From Saccharopolyspora spinosa NRRL 18395 (GTDB taxonomy: Bacteria; Actinomycetota; Actinomycetes; Mycobacteriales; Pseudonocardiaceae): a stretch of 64,000 nucleotides of DNA. The position numbers were made by a program, and so were the translations under genes. Shown in pieces: positions 22,936-31,854 of the stretch. Under the pieces are notes generated by a model, which saw only the letters and a list, made by a program, of their open reading frames with translations, was not told the origin of the DNA and searched no databases. Location: positions 3,627,557 through 3,691,556 of the forward strand of contig NZ_GL877878.1 of NCBI RefSeq assembly GCF_000194155.1, written 5' to 3'. Position 1 is the first letter of the stretch, and the number at the start of each line of letters is the position of its first letter.

Positions 22936-25383
22936 ATGACCGCCACCACTCGTCCAGCGGCAGGCGCCGGAGACCGGGTGGCTCCCGCCGCGCGCGGTGA
23001 CCGGGGAGGCCGGATGGTGCTACCAACGCCGAACACGCGCCCGACGCTGCTGGGTGTCCGAGTGCCGCGCATCGAGGACGACCGACTGGTCACCGGGCGC
23101 GGCCGCTACGTCGCAGACGTGGTCCTGCCGGGCATGGTGGAGGCCGCGTTCGTCCGCAGCGAAGTCCCGCACGCCCAGGTGCGCGGCGTAGCCACGACGG
23201 CCGCGCTGGATTCGCCCGGGGTGTACGCGGCGTTCGGCGGTTCGGATCTCGACATCTCAGCGGTTCCCGACCCGATGCCCTGGGCCCGCCCCGTTCAGCA
23301 CTTCCCGCTGGCGCGCGACCGGGTCCGCTACGTCGGCTGCCCGCTCGCGGTCGTGGTCGCCGACGACCGCTACCTCGCCGAGGACGCCGCCGAACTCGTC
23401 GACGTCGACCTCGATCCGCTGCCCACCGTCGACACCGTCGATGCGGCCCTCGCCGCCGACGCGCCGCTGCTCTACCCGGAGTGGAACGACAACCTCCTGC
23501 TGTCGTTGGCCCCGGAGAACCCGGCCGTGGACGAAGCGTTCGGCCGGCTGCGCGTGATCAGCGGCACCTACACGACCCACCGCCACGCGGCAGTTCCCCT
23601 GGAACCGCGCGGCGTCGTGGCCGAGTACCGCGACGGACGGCTGTCGGTGTGGACCTCCACCCAGTCCGCCTACATGGTGCGGTCGATGCTGTCCGCCGTG
23701 CTGGGCCCACCGGAGCGCGCCATCCGGGTGATCACGCCCGACGTCGGCGGCGGGTTCGGCCAGAAGAACGAGATCTACCCCGAGGACTACGTGATCCCGT
23801 GGCTGGCGATGCGGCTGCGCCGCCCGGTGCGCTGGATCGAGGACCGCCACGAGCACCTGATCACCGCGTGCCACGCCCGCGACATGCGCATCGAGCTGTC
23901 CGCCGCCGTCCGCGACGACGGCACCATCGAGGCCCTGCGCGGGCGGATCCGCACCGACCTGGGTTCCGGGGAGATGTTCCCCGCCGGGTTCGGTCCCAGC
24001 CTGGTGGCAGTCGGATCGCTGTGCGGGCCCTACCGGATTCCGCACCAGTGCGTGGCGGTCCAGGGCGTGGTCACCAACAAGACCCCGCTCGGCGCCTACC
24101 GCGGTTTCGGCATGCCCGAAGGCACTTTCGCCATCGAGCGGCTGGTGGACAAGATCGGCCGCGAACTGGGCATCGATCCGCTCGAACTGCGCCGCCGGAT
24201 GATCATCGAGCCGCACGAGCTGCCCTACGAGACGGCCGCTGGCGCGCGTCTGGACTCCGGGAGCCACCGCGAGGCCTTCGATCGTGCCGTCGAGATCGGC
24301 GAACGGCTACTCGCCGCCGAACGCGAACGCGCCGCACCGGGCACGCACCTCGGCGTCGGCTACGCCACCTACATCGAAGGTGTCGGCGCCAGCGCGTTCT
24401 CGATCACCGGCAGCTGGAGCGGACAGGACTCCGCCGACGTGCGCTTCGACGCCGACGGCGGAGTCACCGCGGCGGTGGGCATCTCGGCGATGGGGCAGGG
24501 CGCGCACACGATGGTGGCGACCCTGGTCGCCGAGGAACTGGGCCTCCCGATCGAGCAGGTGCGGGTGGTGATGGGCGACACCGACACCGCCCCGTTCGGC
24601 CTGGGCAGCTGGGCGAGTCGCAGCGCCGTCGTCGCCAGCGGCGCGATCGCGCAGGCCGCCGAAGTGCTGCGGCGCAAGGGAACCGAGATCGCCGCGCACC
24701 TGCTGGAAGCGGCCCCGGACGACCTGGAGCTGGCCGACGGCGGGTTCCAGGTGCGCGGCAGCCCGGGCAGCTCGGTGTCCTGGGCGCAGGTGGCGCGGGT
24801 GGCGCTGACCCGCACGTTCGAGTTGCCGCCGGGCGTCGAACCCGGGCTCGACGCGCGCGCGAGCTACGACCCGCCCGGAATGGACCACGCGCCCCGGCCC
24901 GACGGCAAGATGAACGCTTCGGCCACCTACACCAACGCCACGCACGCGGCGGTCGTCGAGGTCGATACCGCCACGGGGGTGGTGCGGGTGTTGCGGTACG
25001 CCGTGGTGCACGATTGCGGGCGTGTCATCAATCCGCTGACCGTGGCCGGCCAGATCCACGGCGGTGTCGCGCAGGGCATCGGTGGCACGCTCTACGAGCA
25101 GATGCCCTACGACGATGGCCAACCGCTGGCCACCACGTTCATGGACTACGTGCTGCCAACCGCCTGCGAGATCCCCGAAATCGAGACCGAGGAGCTCAGC
25201 AGTCCGGCGCCCGAGACACCCTTCGGCATCAAGGGCGTGGGCGAGGCGGGCATCATCGGTCCGCCGGCCGCGATCGTGCGCGCCGTCGAGCACGCCCTGG
25301 AACCGCTGGGCGTGGCCGACATCGACACCACTCCGCTGACTCCCGCGACGGTGCGGCGCCTGATCGAGGAGGCCGCGTCGTGA
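22936..25383 (+). CDS. Molybdopterin-binding large subunit, xanthine/CO dehydrogenase family
   Basis: An approximately 815-aa catalytic subunit of a molybdenum hydroxylase. The N-terminal domain reads PRIEDDRLVTGRGRYVADVV. Cofactor-binding stretches include TPDVGGGFGQKNEIYPEDYV, TAAVGISAMGQGAHTMVATL and, near the C-terminus, GIKGVGEAGIIGPPAAIV with the catalytic Glu. The loop AYRGFGMPEG corresponds to form II or aldehyde/purine-type enzymes; it is not the AYxCSFR loop of true aerobic CO dehydrogenase. Two starts are possible: ATG 22936, and ATG 23014, which has GGGGAGG 4 nt upstream and may be the real one. The substrate is probably an aldehyde or N-heterocycle. Confidence 0.9.
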   Translation: MTATTRPAAGAGDRVAPAARGDRGGRMVLPTPNTRPTLLGVRVPRIEDDRLVTGRGRYVADVVLPGMVEAAFVRSEVPHAQVRGVATTAALDSPGVYAAFGGSDLDISAVPDPMPWARPVQHFPLARDRVRYVGCPLAVVVADDRYLAEDAAELVDVDLDPLPTVDTVDAALAADAPLLYPEWNDNLLLSLAPENPAVDEAFGRLRVISGTYTTHRHAAVPLEPRGVVAEYRDGRLSVWTSTQSAYMVRSMLSAVLGPPERAIRVITPDVGGGFGQKNEIYPEDYVIPWLAMRLRRPVRWIEDRHEHLITACHARDMRIELSAAVRDDGTIEALRGRIRTDLGSGEMFPAGFGPSLVAVGSLCGPYRIPHQCVAVQGVVTNKTPLGAYRGFGMPEGTFAIERLVDKIGRELGIDPLELRRRMIIEPHELPYETAAGARLDSGSHREAFDRAVEIGERLLAAERERAAPGTHLGVGYATYIEGVGASAFSITGSWSGQDSADVRFDADGGVTAAVGISAMGQGAHTMVATLVAEELGLPIEQVRVVMGDTDTAPFGLGSWASRSAVVASGAIAQAAEVLRRKGTEIAAHLLEAAPDDLELADGGFQVRGSPGSSVSWAQVARVALTRTFELPPGVEPGLDARASYDPPGMDHAPRPDGKMNASATYTNATHAAVVEVDTATGVVRVLRYAVVHDCGRVINPLTVAGQIHGGVAQGIGGTLYEQMPYDDGQPLATTFMDYVLPTACEIPEIETEELSSPAPETPFGIKGVGEAGIIGPPAAIVRAVEHALEPLGVADIDTTPLTPATVRRLIEEAAS

Positions 25384-26231
25384 AGCCAGCACCGTTCGAG
25401 TACGCCCGCCCCGAATCCCTCGACGAAGCGGTGCGGCTGCTTGCCGCCGACGAGGACGCGAAAGTCCTGGCGGGCGGCCAAAGTCTGCTGCCGATGATGA
25501 ACTTCCGGCTCGCCCGCCCCAGCGTCCTGGTCGACATCGGCCGCCTGCCGGAGCTGACCGGGCTGCGCCGCGAGGACGACGTGCTGATCATCGGCGCCGG
25601 TGTTCGGCAGCGGGCGGCCGAGACCTCGCAGCTGGTACGGCGGACCTGCCCGCTGGTCGGACGCGCGCTGCGCCACGTCGGCCACCGCCAGATCCGCTCC
25701 CGCGGCACCGTCGGCGGATCCCTGGCACACGCCGATCCGGCCGCCGAGCTTTGCGCGGCCGCTTGCGCGCTGGACGCCGATGTCGTGGTGACCGGAGTCG
25801 GCGGCCGACGCACCATCGCCGCCACCGACCTGTTCCTCTCGCCCTACGAAACTTCGCTGGCCACCGACGAAATCCTCACCGAAGTGCGAGTGCCGATTCG
25901 CGGAAACACCCGCTTCGGCTTCGCCGAAATCACCCGGCGGTCCGGCGATTTCGCCATCGCAGGAGTCGCCGCGGCGCTGGAATTCGACGACAGGACCGCG
26001 ACCGGTGCGCGGCTGGCCGGCCTGGGCATCGGCGGCACGGTCCGACGACTCACCGAAGCCGAAGAGGCGCTGCGCGGCCGGGCGCTCACCGCGGAGTCGA
26101 TCAGCGCCGCGGCCCAGGCCGCCGCGGACTCCGCCAGCCCGCCCGACGACCTCCACGCCGACCCCGCAACCCGCCGCGCCGCGCTGCACGCGGCCGCGCA
26201 GCGAGCCCTGGAGCAGGTGGCGCATGACTGA
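25380..26231 (+). CDS. FAD-binding medium subunit of molybdenum hydroxylase
   Basis: A 283-aa subunit of the CoxM/XdhB type. GTG 25380 overlaps the large-subunit stop. FAD contacts are visible in KVLAGGQSLLPMMNFRLARP (residues about 27-46) and RSRGTVGGSLAHADPAAEL (about 105-123). It relays electrons between the iron-sulfur subunit and FAD. An 8-nt overlap with the next gene shows the L-M-S subunits are translationally coupled. Confidence 0.93.
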   Translation: MKPAPFEYARPESLDEAVRLLAADEDAKVLAGGQSLLPMMNFRLARPSVLVDIGRLPELTGLRREDDVLIIGAGVRQRAAETSQLVRRTCPLVGRALRHVGHRQIRSRGTVGGSLAHADPAAELCAAACALDADVVVTGVGGRRTIAATDLFLSPYETSLATDEILTEVRVPIRGNTRFGFAEITRRSGDFAIAGVAAALEFDDRTATGARLAGLGIGGTVRRLTEAEEALRGRALTAESISAAAQAAADSASPPDDLHADPATRRAALHAAAQRALEQVAHD

Positions 26232-26709
26232 CAACACCACCGCACACCGCGAGATCACGCTCACCGTCAACGGCCGAAAGGTCCAGCGCCTCGTCCCGGT
26301 GCGCCGGCTGCTCGTGGACTTCCTGCGCGACGACCTCGGCCACACCGGCACCCACGCCGGTTGCGAACACGGCATCTGCGGCGCCTGCACCGTGCTCATC
26401 GACAGCGAACCCGCGCGCTCCTGCATCACCCTGGCCGTGCAGGCCGACGGCACCGAGGTCACCACGGTGGAAGGCATCACCCCCGACGATGGCCTGAGCC
26501 CGATGCAACAGGCCTTCAAGGACTGCCACGGGCTCCAATGCGGTTTCTGCACACCGGGATTCGTCGTGACGCTCTCCGCCGCCGAACCCGATGATCATCC
26601 CGACGACGCCTCGATCCGCGAACTGCTGTCGGGAAACCTCTGCCGCTGCACCGGATACCAACACATCGTCGACGCCGTCAACAAGGCATGGGGCCGCACT
26701 CCCGGTTAG
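26224..26709 (+). CDS. [2Fe-2S] small subunit of molybdenum hydroxylase
   Basis: A 161-aa two-cluster ferredoxin-like subunit (CoxS/XdhC type). The N-terminal plant-type cluster motif is HAGCEHGICGACTVLIDSEP with a fourth Cys in ARSCIT. The helical-domain cluster is LQCGFCTPGF followed by GNLCRCTGYQ. All eight cysteines are present, so the subunit should be functional. It transfers electrons from the molybdenum centre to FAD. No maturation genes (CoxD, XdhC-chaperone) lie next to it. Confidence 0.94.
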   Translation: MTDNTTAHREITLTVNGRKVQRLVPVRRLLVDFLRDDLGHTGTHAGCEHGICGACTVLIDSEPARSCITLAVQADGTEVTTVEGITPDDGLSPMQQAFKDCHGLQCGFCTPGFVVTLSAAEPDDHPDDASIRELLSGNLCRCTGYQHIVDAVNKAWGRTPG

Positions 26710-26824
26710 CCGATGCTGGTGCACGCGCCAGTTCGGGATCCTCTCCAGCGCGGCGGTCCAGCAGGAAGTACTCCTCATGTGCGAGGGAACTTCGCAGCTC
26801 TGTAAGTCGGCACGGGGGGACGCA

Positions 26825-27256
26825 ATGAACGAGCACCGGTACACCATCGTCGTCGGCGTCGACGGCTCGCCCGCTTCCAAGGCGGCCCTGCGGTGGGCCG
26901 TCTGGCAGGCAGGTCTGGTCGACGGCGGCATCACCGCCCTGATGGCCTGGGACGCTCCGCTCATCTACAACTGGGAAGCCTCCGGGCTCGAGGACTTCGC
27001 CACCACCACCGCCAAGAACCTGAACGAGGTGATCAAGGAGGTTGCCAGCGACTCCGGGGTGGAGATCAGCCGGGAAGTCGCGCAGGGGCACCCGGCGCGG
27101 GCGCTGCTGGACGCCGCCGAGTCGTCCAACGCGGATCTGCTCGTTTTGGGCAACCGGGGTCACGGCGGATTCACCGAGGCGCTCCTCGGCTCGGTCAGCC
27201 AGCACTGCGTGCACCACGCTCGCTGCCCCGTCGTCGTGGTCCGCGGCGAGTCCTGA
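26825..27256 (+). CDS. Universal stress protein, single domain
   Basis: A 143-aa UspA-fold protein. It opens YTIVVGVDGSPASKAALRWA and ends with the ATP-binding signature LVLGNRGHGGFTEALLGSVS, then CPVVVVRGE. The G-2x-G-9x-G pattern of ATP-binding members is present. It faces the minus-strand PPK2 gene (27 nt between stops). Company with PPK2, a two-domain USP and an Acg-type nitroreductase recalls dormancy and hypoxia gene sets of actinobacteria; no clear DosR box was found. Confidence 0.9.
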   Translation: MNEHRYTIVVGVDGSPASKAALRWAVWQAGLVDGGITALMAWDAPLIYNWEASGLEDFATTTAKNLNEVIKEVASDSGVEISREVAQGHPARALLDAAESSNADLLVLGNRGHGGFTEALLGSVSQHCVHHARCPVVVVRGES

Positions 27257-27282
27257 CCAATCGCGGTCTGCGGGAGCCTCGA

Positions 27283-28122
27283 TCATTCGAGCGATGCGGC
27301 GTGGTCGGGCACGTACCTGAACGCGTCGCGGGGTGGACGCCGGTAGCCGCTGGCGGCCACCCGCGCGGGCATTTCCACCCGGGGGCGTGGAACCTCGTGG
27401 TATGGCACGCTCGACAGCAGATGAGCGATCATGTTGATCCGCGCACGCCGCTTGTCCTCGCTTTCCACCAGGTACCAAGGGGATTCCGGGGTATCCGTCG
27501 CCGCGAGCATCTCGTCCCGCGCGCGGGAGTAATCGTCCCAGCGGGTCACCGACTCCAGGTCCACGTGCGAGAGCTTCCACTGGCGCATCGGGTCCTCGAC
27601 GCGTTTGCGCAGTCGACGCTCCTGTTCGGTGCGGCTGATCGAGAACCAGTACTTGCGCAGCAACAGCCCGTCGTCGACGAGCAGCCGTTCGAAGATCGGG
27701 CACTGCTCCAGGAAACGCCGGTGCTCGTCCTCCGTGCAGAACCCCATGACGCGCTCGACCCCGGCGCGGTTGTACCAACTGCGGTCGAACAGCACGATTT
27801 CCCCCGCCGCGGGCAGCTGCGCGACGTAGCGCTGGAAGTACCACTGCGTTCGTTCCCGCTCGGTCGGGACGGGCAGCGCGGCGATCCGGGCCACCCGGGG
27901 GTTGAGGTATTCCGCGACGCGCCTGATCGTGCTGCCCTTCCCGGCCGCATCGCGCCCCTCGAACAGCACCACGAGCCGCTCGCGCTCGGCCCGGACCCAT
28001 TCCTGCAGCTTCACGAGCTCCGCTTGCAGCCGCAAGAGCTCGTGTTCGTAGGTGGCACGTGGCAACCGTCGCGGCCCGGGGTGCGCCACATCGGACCGAG
28101 CCGCATCACCGGCACTGGTCAT
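27283..28122 (-). CDS. ppk2: Polyphosphate kinase 2
   Basis: A 279-aa PPK2-family kinase using polyphosphate to phosphorylate nucleotides. Walker A is FEGRDAAGKGSTIRR (about residues 56-70), Walker B is VLFDRSWYNRAGVERVMGFC, and the lid segment reads MRQWKLSHVDLES. ATG 28122 is preferred over GTG 28140 because GGAGG lies 8 nt before it. It is last in a minus-strand series with the two-domain USP (42 nt gap) and the nitroreductase. ADP versus GDP preference cannot be judged. Confidence 0.92.
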   Translation of the reverse strand: MTSAGDAARSDVAHPGPRRLPRATYEHELLRLQAELVKLQEWVRAERERLVVLFEGRDAAGKGSTIRRVAEYLNPRVARIAALPVPTERERTQWYFQRYVAQLPAAGEIVLFDRSWYNRAGVERVMGFCTEDEHRRFLEQCPIFERLLVDDGLLLRKYWFSISRTEQERRLRKRVEDPMRQWKLSHVDLESVTRWDDYSRARDEMLAATDTPESPWYLVESEDKRRARINMIAHLLSSVPYHEVPRPRVEMPARVAASGYRRPPRDAFRYVPDHAASLE

Positions 28123-28164
28123 GTCGCTCACCTCCAGCACGCGGCGCAGCGCGTGCCTCGGAGC

Positions 28165-29049
28165 TCATCCAGCCCGCACCACGAGCACCGGACAGGGCGC
28201 CGAGTGGACGAGGGCGCGACTGGTCGAGCCCAGCAGCATCCCGGTGAGGCCTCCGCGCCCACGGCTACCTACGACGATGAGCTGCGCGTCTGCGCCGTGC
28301 AAGGCCAGGAACCGCACCGGCCGGTCCCGCTCCACGACGCGCTGCACCTGAACGTCCGGGTACTGCTCCTGCCACCCCGCCAGCCGCTCGGCGAGCAGCA
28401 TGCCTTCTCTTGCCTCGATCGCATCCCAGTCACGTTCCGCGTCCAGGGCGAACCATTCGTCGATGGCGGTGTCGCTCCACACGTGGAGGGCCACCAGCGG
28501 CACGCGCCGCACGGACGCTTCCTCGAACGCGACCTCCAGGGCGCGCTCGCTGACCGCCGATCCGTCCACTCCGACGACGACCGGCCGAGTTCTCGCCACC
28601 CCGGGATCCGTCCGGGACGCCGGGACGACGACCACCGGGCACTGCGCCAGCATGGCGACGGTTTCCGCCGTGGACCCCAACGCCCTTTTCACCCCGGTGG
28701 CGTCACCCAGGCCGCGGGTGCCGACGACGACCCGCCGAGCCCCGGCCGATTCCTCGACGAGAACCGCAGCCGGCTTGCCGTGGCGTAGTTCCTGAGTGAT
28801 CGCCACGTCGCCGGCGACCGTCGCGGCCAGCTCCGCCGCCTGCGACAGCCATCGGCGGCGCTCGTTCTCGATGACGCCGAGAACGTTCGGCGACGTCGGC
28901 ATCCCATCATCGGCATCATCCGCACCACCAGCAACGACGCATACCAGCCGCAACGCTGCCCGGTGGAGCGCGGCGTCCGCAGCGGCCCACCTGACCGCAT
29001 CCGCCGCGATGTCCGAGCCGTCGATGCCCACCACGTCGAACGCCTGCAT
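28165..29049 (-). CDS. Tandem universal stress protein
   Basis: A 294-aa protein of two Usp domains. Domain 1 starts VVGIDGSDIAADAVRWAAAD and ends VVVGTRGLGDATGVKRALGS. Domain 2 starts RPVVVGVDGSAVSERALEVA and ends LIVVGSRGRGGLTGMLLGST, followed by CPVLVVRAG. The second domain has the full ATP-binding G-x2-G-x9-G motif. It is sandwiched between the nitroreductase and ppk2 on the same strand with gaps under 50 nt, so co-transcription is likely. Confidence 0.9.
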   Translation of the reverse strand: MQAFDVVGIDGSDIAADAVRWAAADAALHRAALRLVCVVAGGADDADDGMPTSPNVLGVIENERRRWLSQAAELAATVAGDVAITQELRHGKPAAVLVEESAGARRVVVGTRGLGDATGVKRALGSTAETVAMLAQCPVVVVPASRTDPGVARTRPVVVGVDGSAVSERALEVAFEEASVRRVPLVALHVWSDTAIDEWFALDAERDWDAIEAREGMLLAERLAGWQEQYPDVQVQRVVERDRPVRFLALHGADAQLIVVGSRGRGGLTGMLLGSTSRALVHSAPCPVLVVRAG

Positions 29050-29096
29050 CCGGCATCCTCCTGCTCAGCCGCTCACGGCGGAACCCGTTGGAAGCG

Positions 29097-30083
29097 CTAG
29101 TCGTCGATCAGCAATTCCCGCAGGTCGCGGCGCGGGGTCGCGGGTGCTGGCGAGCCGTAGCCGATCCGCACCACGGCCTGCGGTTGCAGCGCTCCGCCGA
29201 GCAGCTGCCGCAGTTCATCCCTGGTCGCCTCGACCTCCACGACCGCCGACAGCAGCGACGACGCCAGGCCCAGTGCCGTCGCGGTGAGCAGCATGCGCTG
29301 CATCGCCTGCCCCGCGTGCAGGTCGTCGAGCCTGCTGTCGTGGTTCGAGCACACCACGACCAGCAGCGGATCGGACTCGAAGTCCTTGCCGGGAACCCGC
29401 GCACGCGCCTGACCACCGGAGAAGTCCCGCAGCACCCACTGGTCCTGGGGCTCCGGCAGCGGCCCCGCCGCGTCAGCCGGCACTCCTTCGGCCGCGCCTT
29501 TCGGCCGCCCCGTCCACTTCGCCAGCTCATCCCGGAAGCGCCCGTCCGCCATCTGCATCCGGTGCGCGCGGTGCACCAAGCCCTCCAGGCTCCCCAACTC
29601 CGGGCGCGTCATCACGCGCAACGAGCTCTGCTCGCGACGCACTGCGGCAGCGAGCGCGTGCCGGTGCGCGGTCGGGACCGGGTTCTCCAGGAACGGGCGC
29701 CGGTTGCTGCGTCGCTTGGGAATCGCTTGGTACAGCGCCAGTTCCTCCGGCGCTTGCTTCGCCTGTCCCCCGTTGCGCAGCTCGGCCAACGAGGTCGGCC
29801 CGGCAAGCCGCGGCAGCAGCGCGACGACCGGCCGCACGCCGAAGTGCTCCAATGCCAGGCGGAGGTTCAACAACGCCGCACCGCAGGCCAACCGCAGTTC
29901 CCGGTCGGCCGGATCCGCAGCGGGCAACCGCCGCTGCGGGTCGCTGTGCAGCTCGATCGCCTGTTGCGAAAGACGGAAGCGCCAGGGCTGGCTGTTGTGC
30001 AACGACGGTGCCAAGCCGGCCTGCTGCACCACGTCCTCGGTCTGCTCCGCGGACAAGCCCAACGCGGTTGGGAATGAAGCCAT
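29097..30083 (-). CDS. Acg-family nitroreductase-like flavoprotein
   Basis: A 328-aa member of the Acg subgroup of FMN nitroreductases. Typical pieces are QAGLAPSLHNSQPWRFRLSQ near the N-terminus, PKRRSNRRPFLENPVP in the middle, and LHAGQAMQRMLLTATALGLA then QAVVRIGYGSPAPATPRRDL at the end. ATG 30083 has a G-rich Shine-Dalgarno (GGGCGGGAG) directly upstream. Mycobacterial Acg (Rv2032) is thought to sequester FMN and lacks a normal active site; whether this one reduces substrates is open. First gene of the probable acg-usp-ppk2 unit. Confidence 0.88.
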   Translation of the reverse strand: MASFPTALGLSAEQTEDVVQQAGLAPSLHNSQPWRFRLSQQAIELHSDPQRRLPAADPADRELRLACGAALLNLRLALEHFGVRPVVALLPRLAGPTSLAELRNGGQAKQAPEELALYQAIPKRRSNRRPFLENPVPTAHRHALAAAVRREQSSLRVMTRPELGSLEGLVHRAHRMQMADGRFRDELAKWTGRPKGAAEGVPADAAGPLPEPQDQWVLRDFSGGQARARVPGKDFESDPLLVVVCSNHDSRLDDLHAGQAMQRMLLTATALGLASSLLSAVVEVEATRDELRQLLGGALQPQAVVRIGYGSPAPATPRRDLRELLIDD

Positions 30084-30178
30084 CTCCCGCCCCCCGGGTA
30101 CGTCGCAGGACCCCGAGCCGAGTCTGGCAGACCAACGACTGCCCCGCCGCGCTCCATTCCTGGTTCGCGTGCCGCGGC

Positions 30179-30445
30179 TCAGCGATCCGGGGCGGCCTCG
30201 TACCATTGCTGCCCGGCCGGGCCACGGGTCATCAGGTACTCGACGTCGCGTCGAGCCTCGGCCTCGCTTTCGAAGCCGATGCAGGCATGCCGCTCACCGT
30301 GCATCAGGTAGGTCACCTGCCACTTGGGGCCATTGCGTTCGAGAACGATCTCGTACACGGCAATGGGATGCCAATCCGACGCTCCGGCACACCAACGCGC
30401 TACGGGTTCGAACAACGTGCGCCTCGTCTTCCGACCAGAAGCCAC
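30179..30445 (-). CDS. Small hypothetical protein
   Basis: An 88-aa frame from GTG 30445. The sequence (AVYEIVLERNGPKWQVTYLM, then HGERHACIGFESEAEARRDV) has an alternating amphipathic pattern typical of a small alpha/beta protein and a coding-like third-position bias. No family was recognised. The Shine-Dalgarno is weak. It lies 95 nt upstream of the nitroreductase and could be the first gene of that unit. Confidence 0.5.
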   Translation of the reverse strand: MASGRKTRRTLFEPVARWCAGASDWHPIAVYEIVLERNGPKWQVTYLMHGERHACIGFESEAEARRDVEYLMTRGPAGQQWYEAAPDR

Positions 30446-30537
30446 TAGATGTCCGCTTACCAGCCAGTATCCCCGGACCTCCGTCGCCGCAGCGAGGACT
30501 TTCAGCCTTTATTCGTCTCCGAAATGCAGGGTTCAGC

Positions 30538-30564
30538 GTGATCTCGGTGATCTCGGTGATCTCG
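30538..30564. repeat. 9-bp tandem repeat, three copies
   Basis: GTGATCTCG is repeated three times without interruption and followed by a partial fourth unit. It lies at the truncated 3' end of the acetoacetate decarboxylase remnant. Confidence 0.8.
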
Positions 30565-30604
30565 GTGCGAACCAGGTCACACCCGCGCGGGCCGCCGGTG
30601 CAGT

Positions 30605-30870
30605 CCGGGAATCGCCGTCCTCGCCGTCGAACCGGGCTTTGACCACCTGCCCGGCCTCCGTGTACGGACCGTAGCCGTCAACGTCACCCATGTGCATGAC
30701 GTCGAACTCCAGGGGCGCGGGCACGACGGCGCGCCGGGCGTCGGGCTCGGTGCGGTAGACGACGTTGAAGTACGCCCGCTCGACGATTCGGGTCGTGCGC
30801 AACGGGTACGGCGGCGCTGCCAGCGGGTAAGAGGCTGCGGAGAAGCCGCTCGGGCTGCATGTCCATCCTC
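30605..30870 (-). pseudogene. Acetoacetate decarboxylase-like N-terminal fragment
   Basis: The minus strand reads GFSAASYPLAAPPYPLRTTR, then IVERAYFNVVYRTEPDARRA, then VVPAPLEFDVMHMGDVDGYG and PYTEAGQVVKARFDGEDG. This matches the N-terminal third of acetoacetate decarboxylase-family proteins, including the PxYPxxP and YTEAGQV stretches. Similarity ends at about 30605 and the catalytic lysine region is absent. No start codon fits in frame upstream. Broken by truncation at both ends. Confidence 0.6.
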
Positions 30871-31084
30871 GACGGCGTGAATCCGGTGCGGAGCGGATTC
30901 GTTCGGCTGCGAACCGCAATGCGAACGCGAAGCGATCACGGGAACACCTCCGAACGCGCCCCGCACACGGGAAGTCCACGAAGGAGGAGACGCCGCGCCT
31001 CCCGGTGGCCGCGGTTGGTGCCGACGCAGTCGCCGGTGCGGGCCGGTGGCTTGGTCGCGGGCGTCGACCTCTAACATTCCGCAG

Positions 31085-31744
31085 GTGGCCGCCTACGACG
31101 ATCTCGACGCGTTCGAGCACCTGGACCCCTCGACCCTGCCGCTGCGTCAGCAGAGAATCCTGGCCACGATCCGGGATTGGGTGACCAGGTACGGATATTC
31201 GCCGAGCACGCGCCAGATCGGCGATGCCGTCGGACTCCGGTCGTCCTCGTCGGTGTCGAAGCACCTGACGAGCCTGGAGGAGAAGGGTTTCCTGCGGCGC
31301 AGCACGACGATGTCCCGGCCGATCGACGTGCGGGCCTTCCTGCGGCCCTCGGCGCGGCAGTCCGGCATTGACTCTGTGAGCGTGCCCGTGGTCGGCGATA
31401 TCGCCGCCGGAACTCCCATCGCGGCCGAGGAACACGTCGACGACGTTCTGTCGTTGCCCCGCGAACTCACCGGTCGCGGCAACGTCTTCGGTCTGCGCGT
31501 GCGCGGTGACTCGATGATCGACGCCGCGATCTGCGACGGCGACATCGTCGTGGTCCGGCAGCAGCCCGAGGCGCATTCCGGACAGATCGTCGCCGCGATG
31601 ATCGACGGCGAGGCGACCGTCAAGGTGTACCGCCGGCGCAACGGCCACGTCTACCTGGAGCCTCGCAACCCGGCTTACGAGGTCATCGACGGTGATACCG
31701 CCGTCGTGCTGGGCGCCGTCGTCTCGGTACTGCGCACCGTCTGA
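31085..31744 (+). CDS. lexA: LexA-family SOS repressor
   Basis: A 219-aa LexA with all functional residues. The winged-helix domain reads YGYSPSTRQIGDAVGLRSSS. The self-cleavage bond is Ala108-Gly109 in DIAAGTP. The catalytic dyad is Ser143 (RGDSMIDAAI) and Lys180 (ATVKVYRR). GTG 31085 is preferred because the protein then begins VAAYDDLDAFEHLDPSTLPL like other actinobacterial LexA; an upstream GTG at 31046 is possible. No SOS box (CGAAC-N4-GTTCG type) was found upstream, which is unusual because lexA normally represses itself. It is not next to nrdR, so it may be an additional copy. Confidence 0.9.
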   Translation: MAAYDDLDAFEHLDPSTLPLRQQRILATIRDWVTRYGYSPSTRQIGDAVGLRSSSSVSKHLTSLEEKGFLRRSTTMSRPIDVRAFLRPSARQSGIDSVSVPVVGDIAAGTPIAAEEHVDDVLSLPRELTGRGNVFGLRVRGDSMIDAAICDGDIVVVRQQPEAHSGQIVAAMIDGEATVKVYRRRNGHVYLEPRNPAYEVIDGDTAVVLGAVVSVLRTV

Positions 31745-31854
31745 AACAAGCGGGCCGAGCCCGTGTCCCGCGCTCGCCCAGCCCGCGACGGGTTCACGAC
31801 TCCACGGAGTACTGCCGACTGCGGACAGCTCGAATCGGCCTTCGGGGAAGTGGC

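Noticed and set aside
22936..25383. True aerobic CO dehydrogenase (form I CoxL)
   Set aside because: The active-site loop reads AYRGFGMPE, lacking the Cys-containing AYxCSFR loop needed for CO oxidation.
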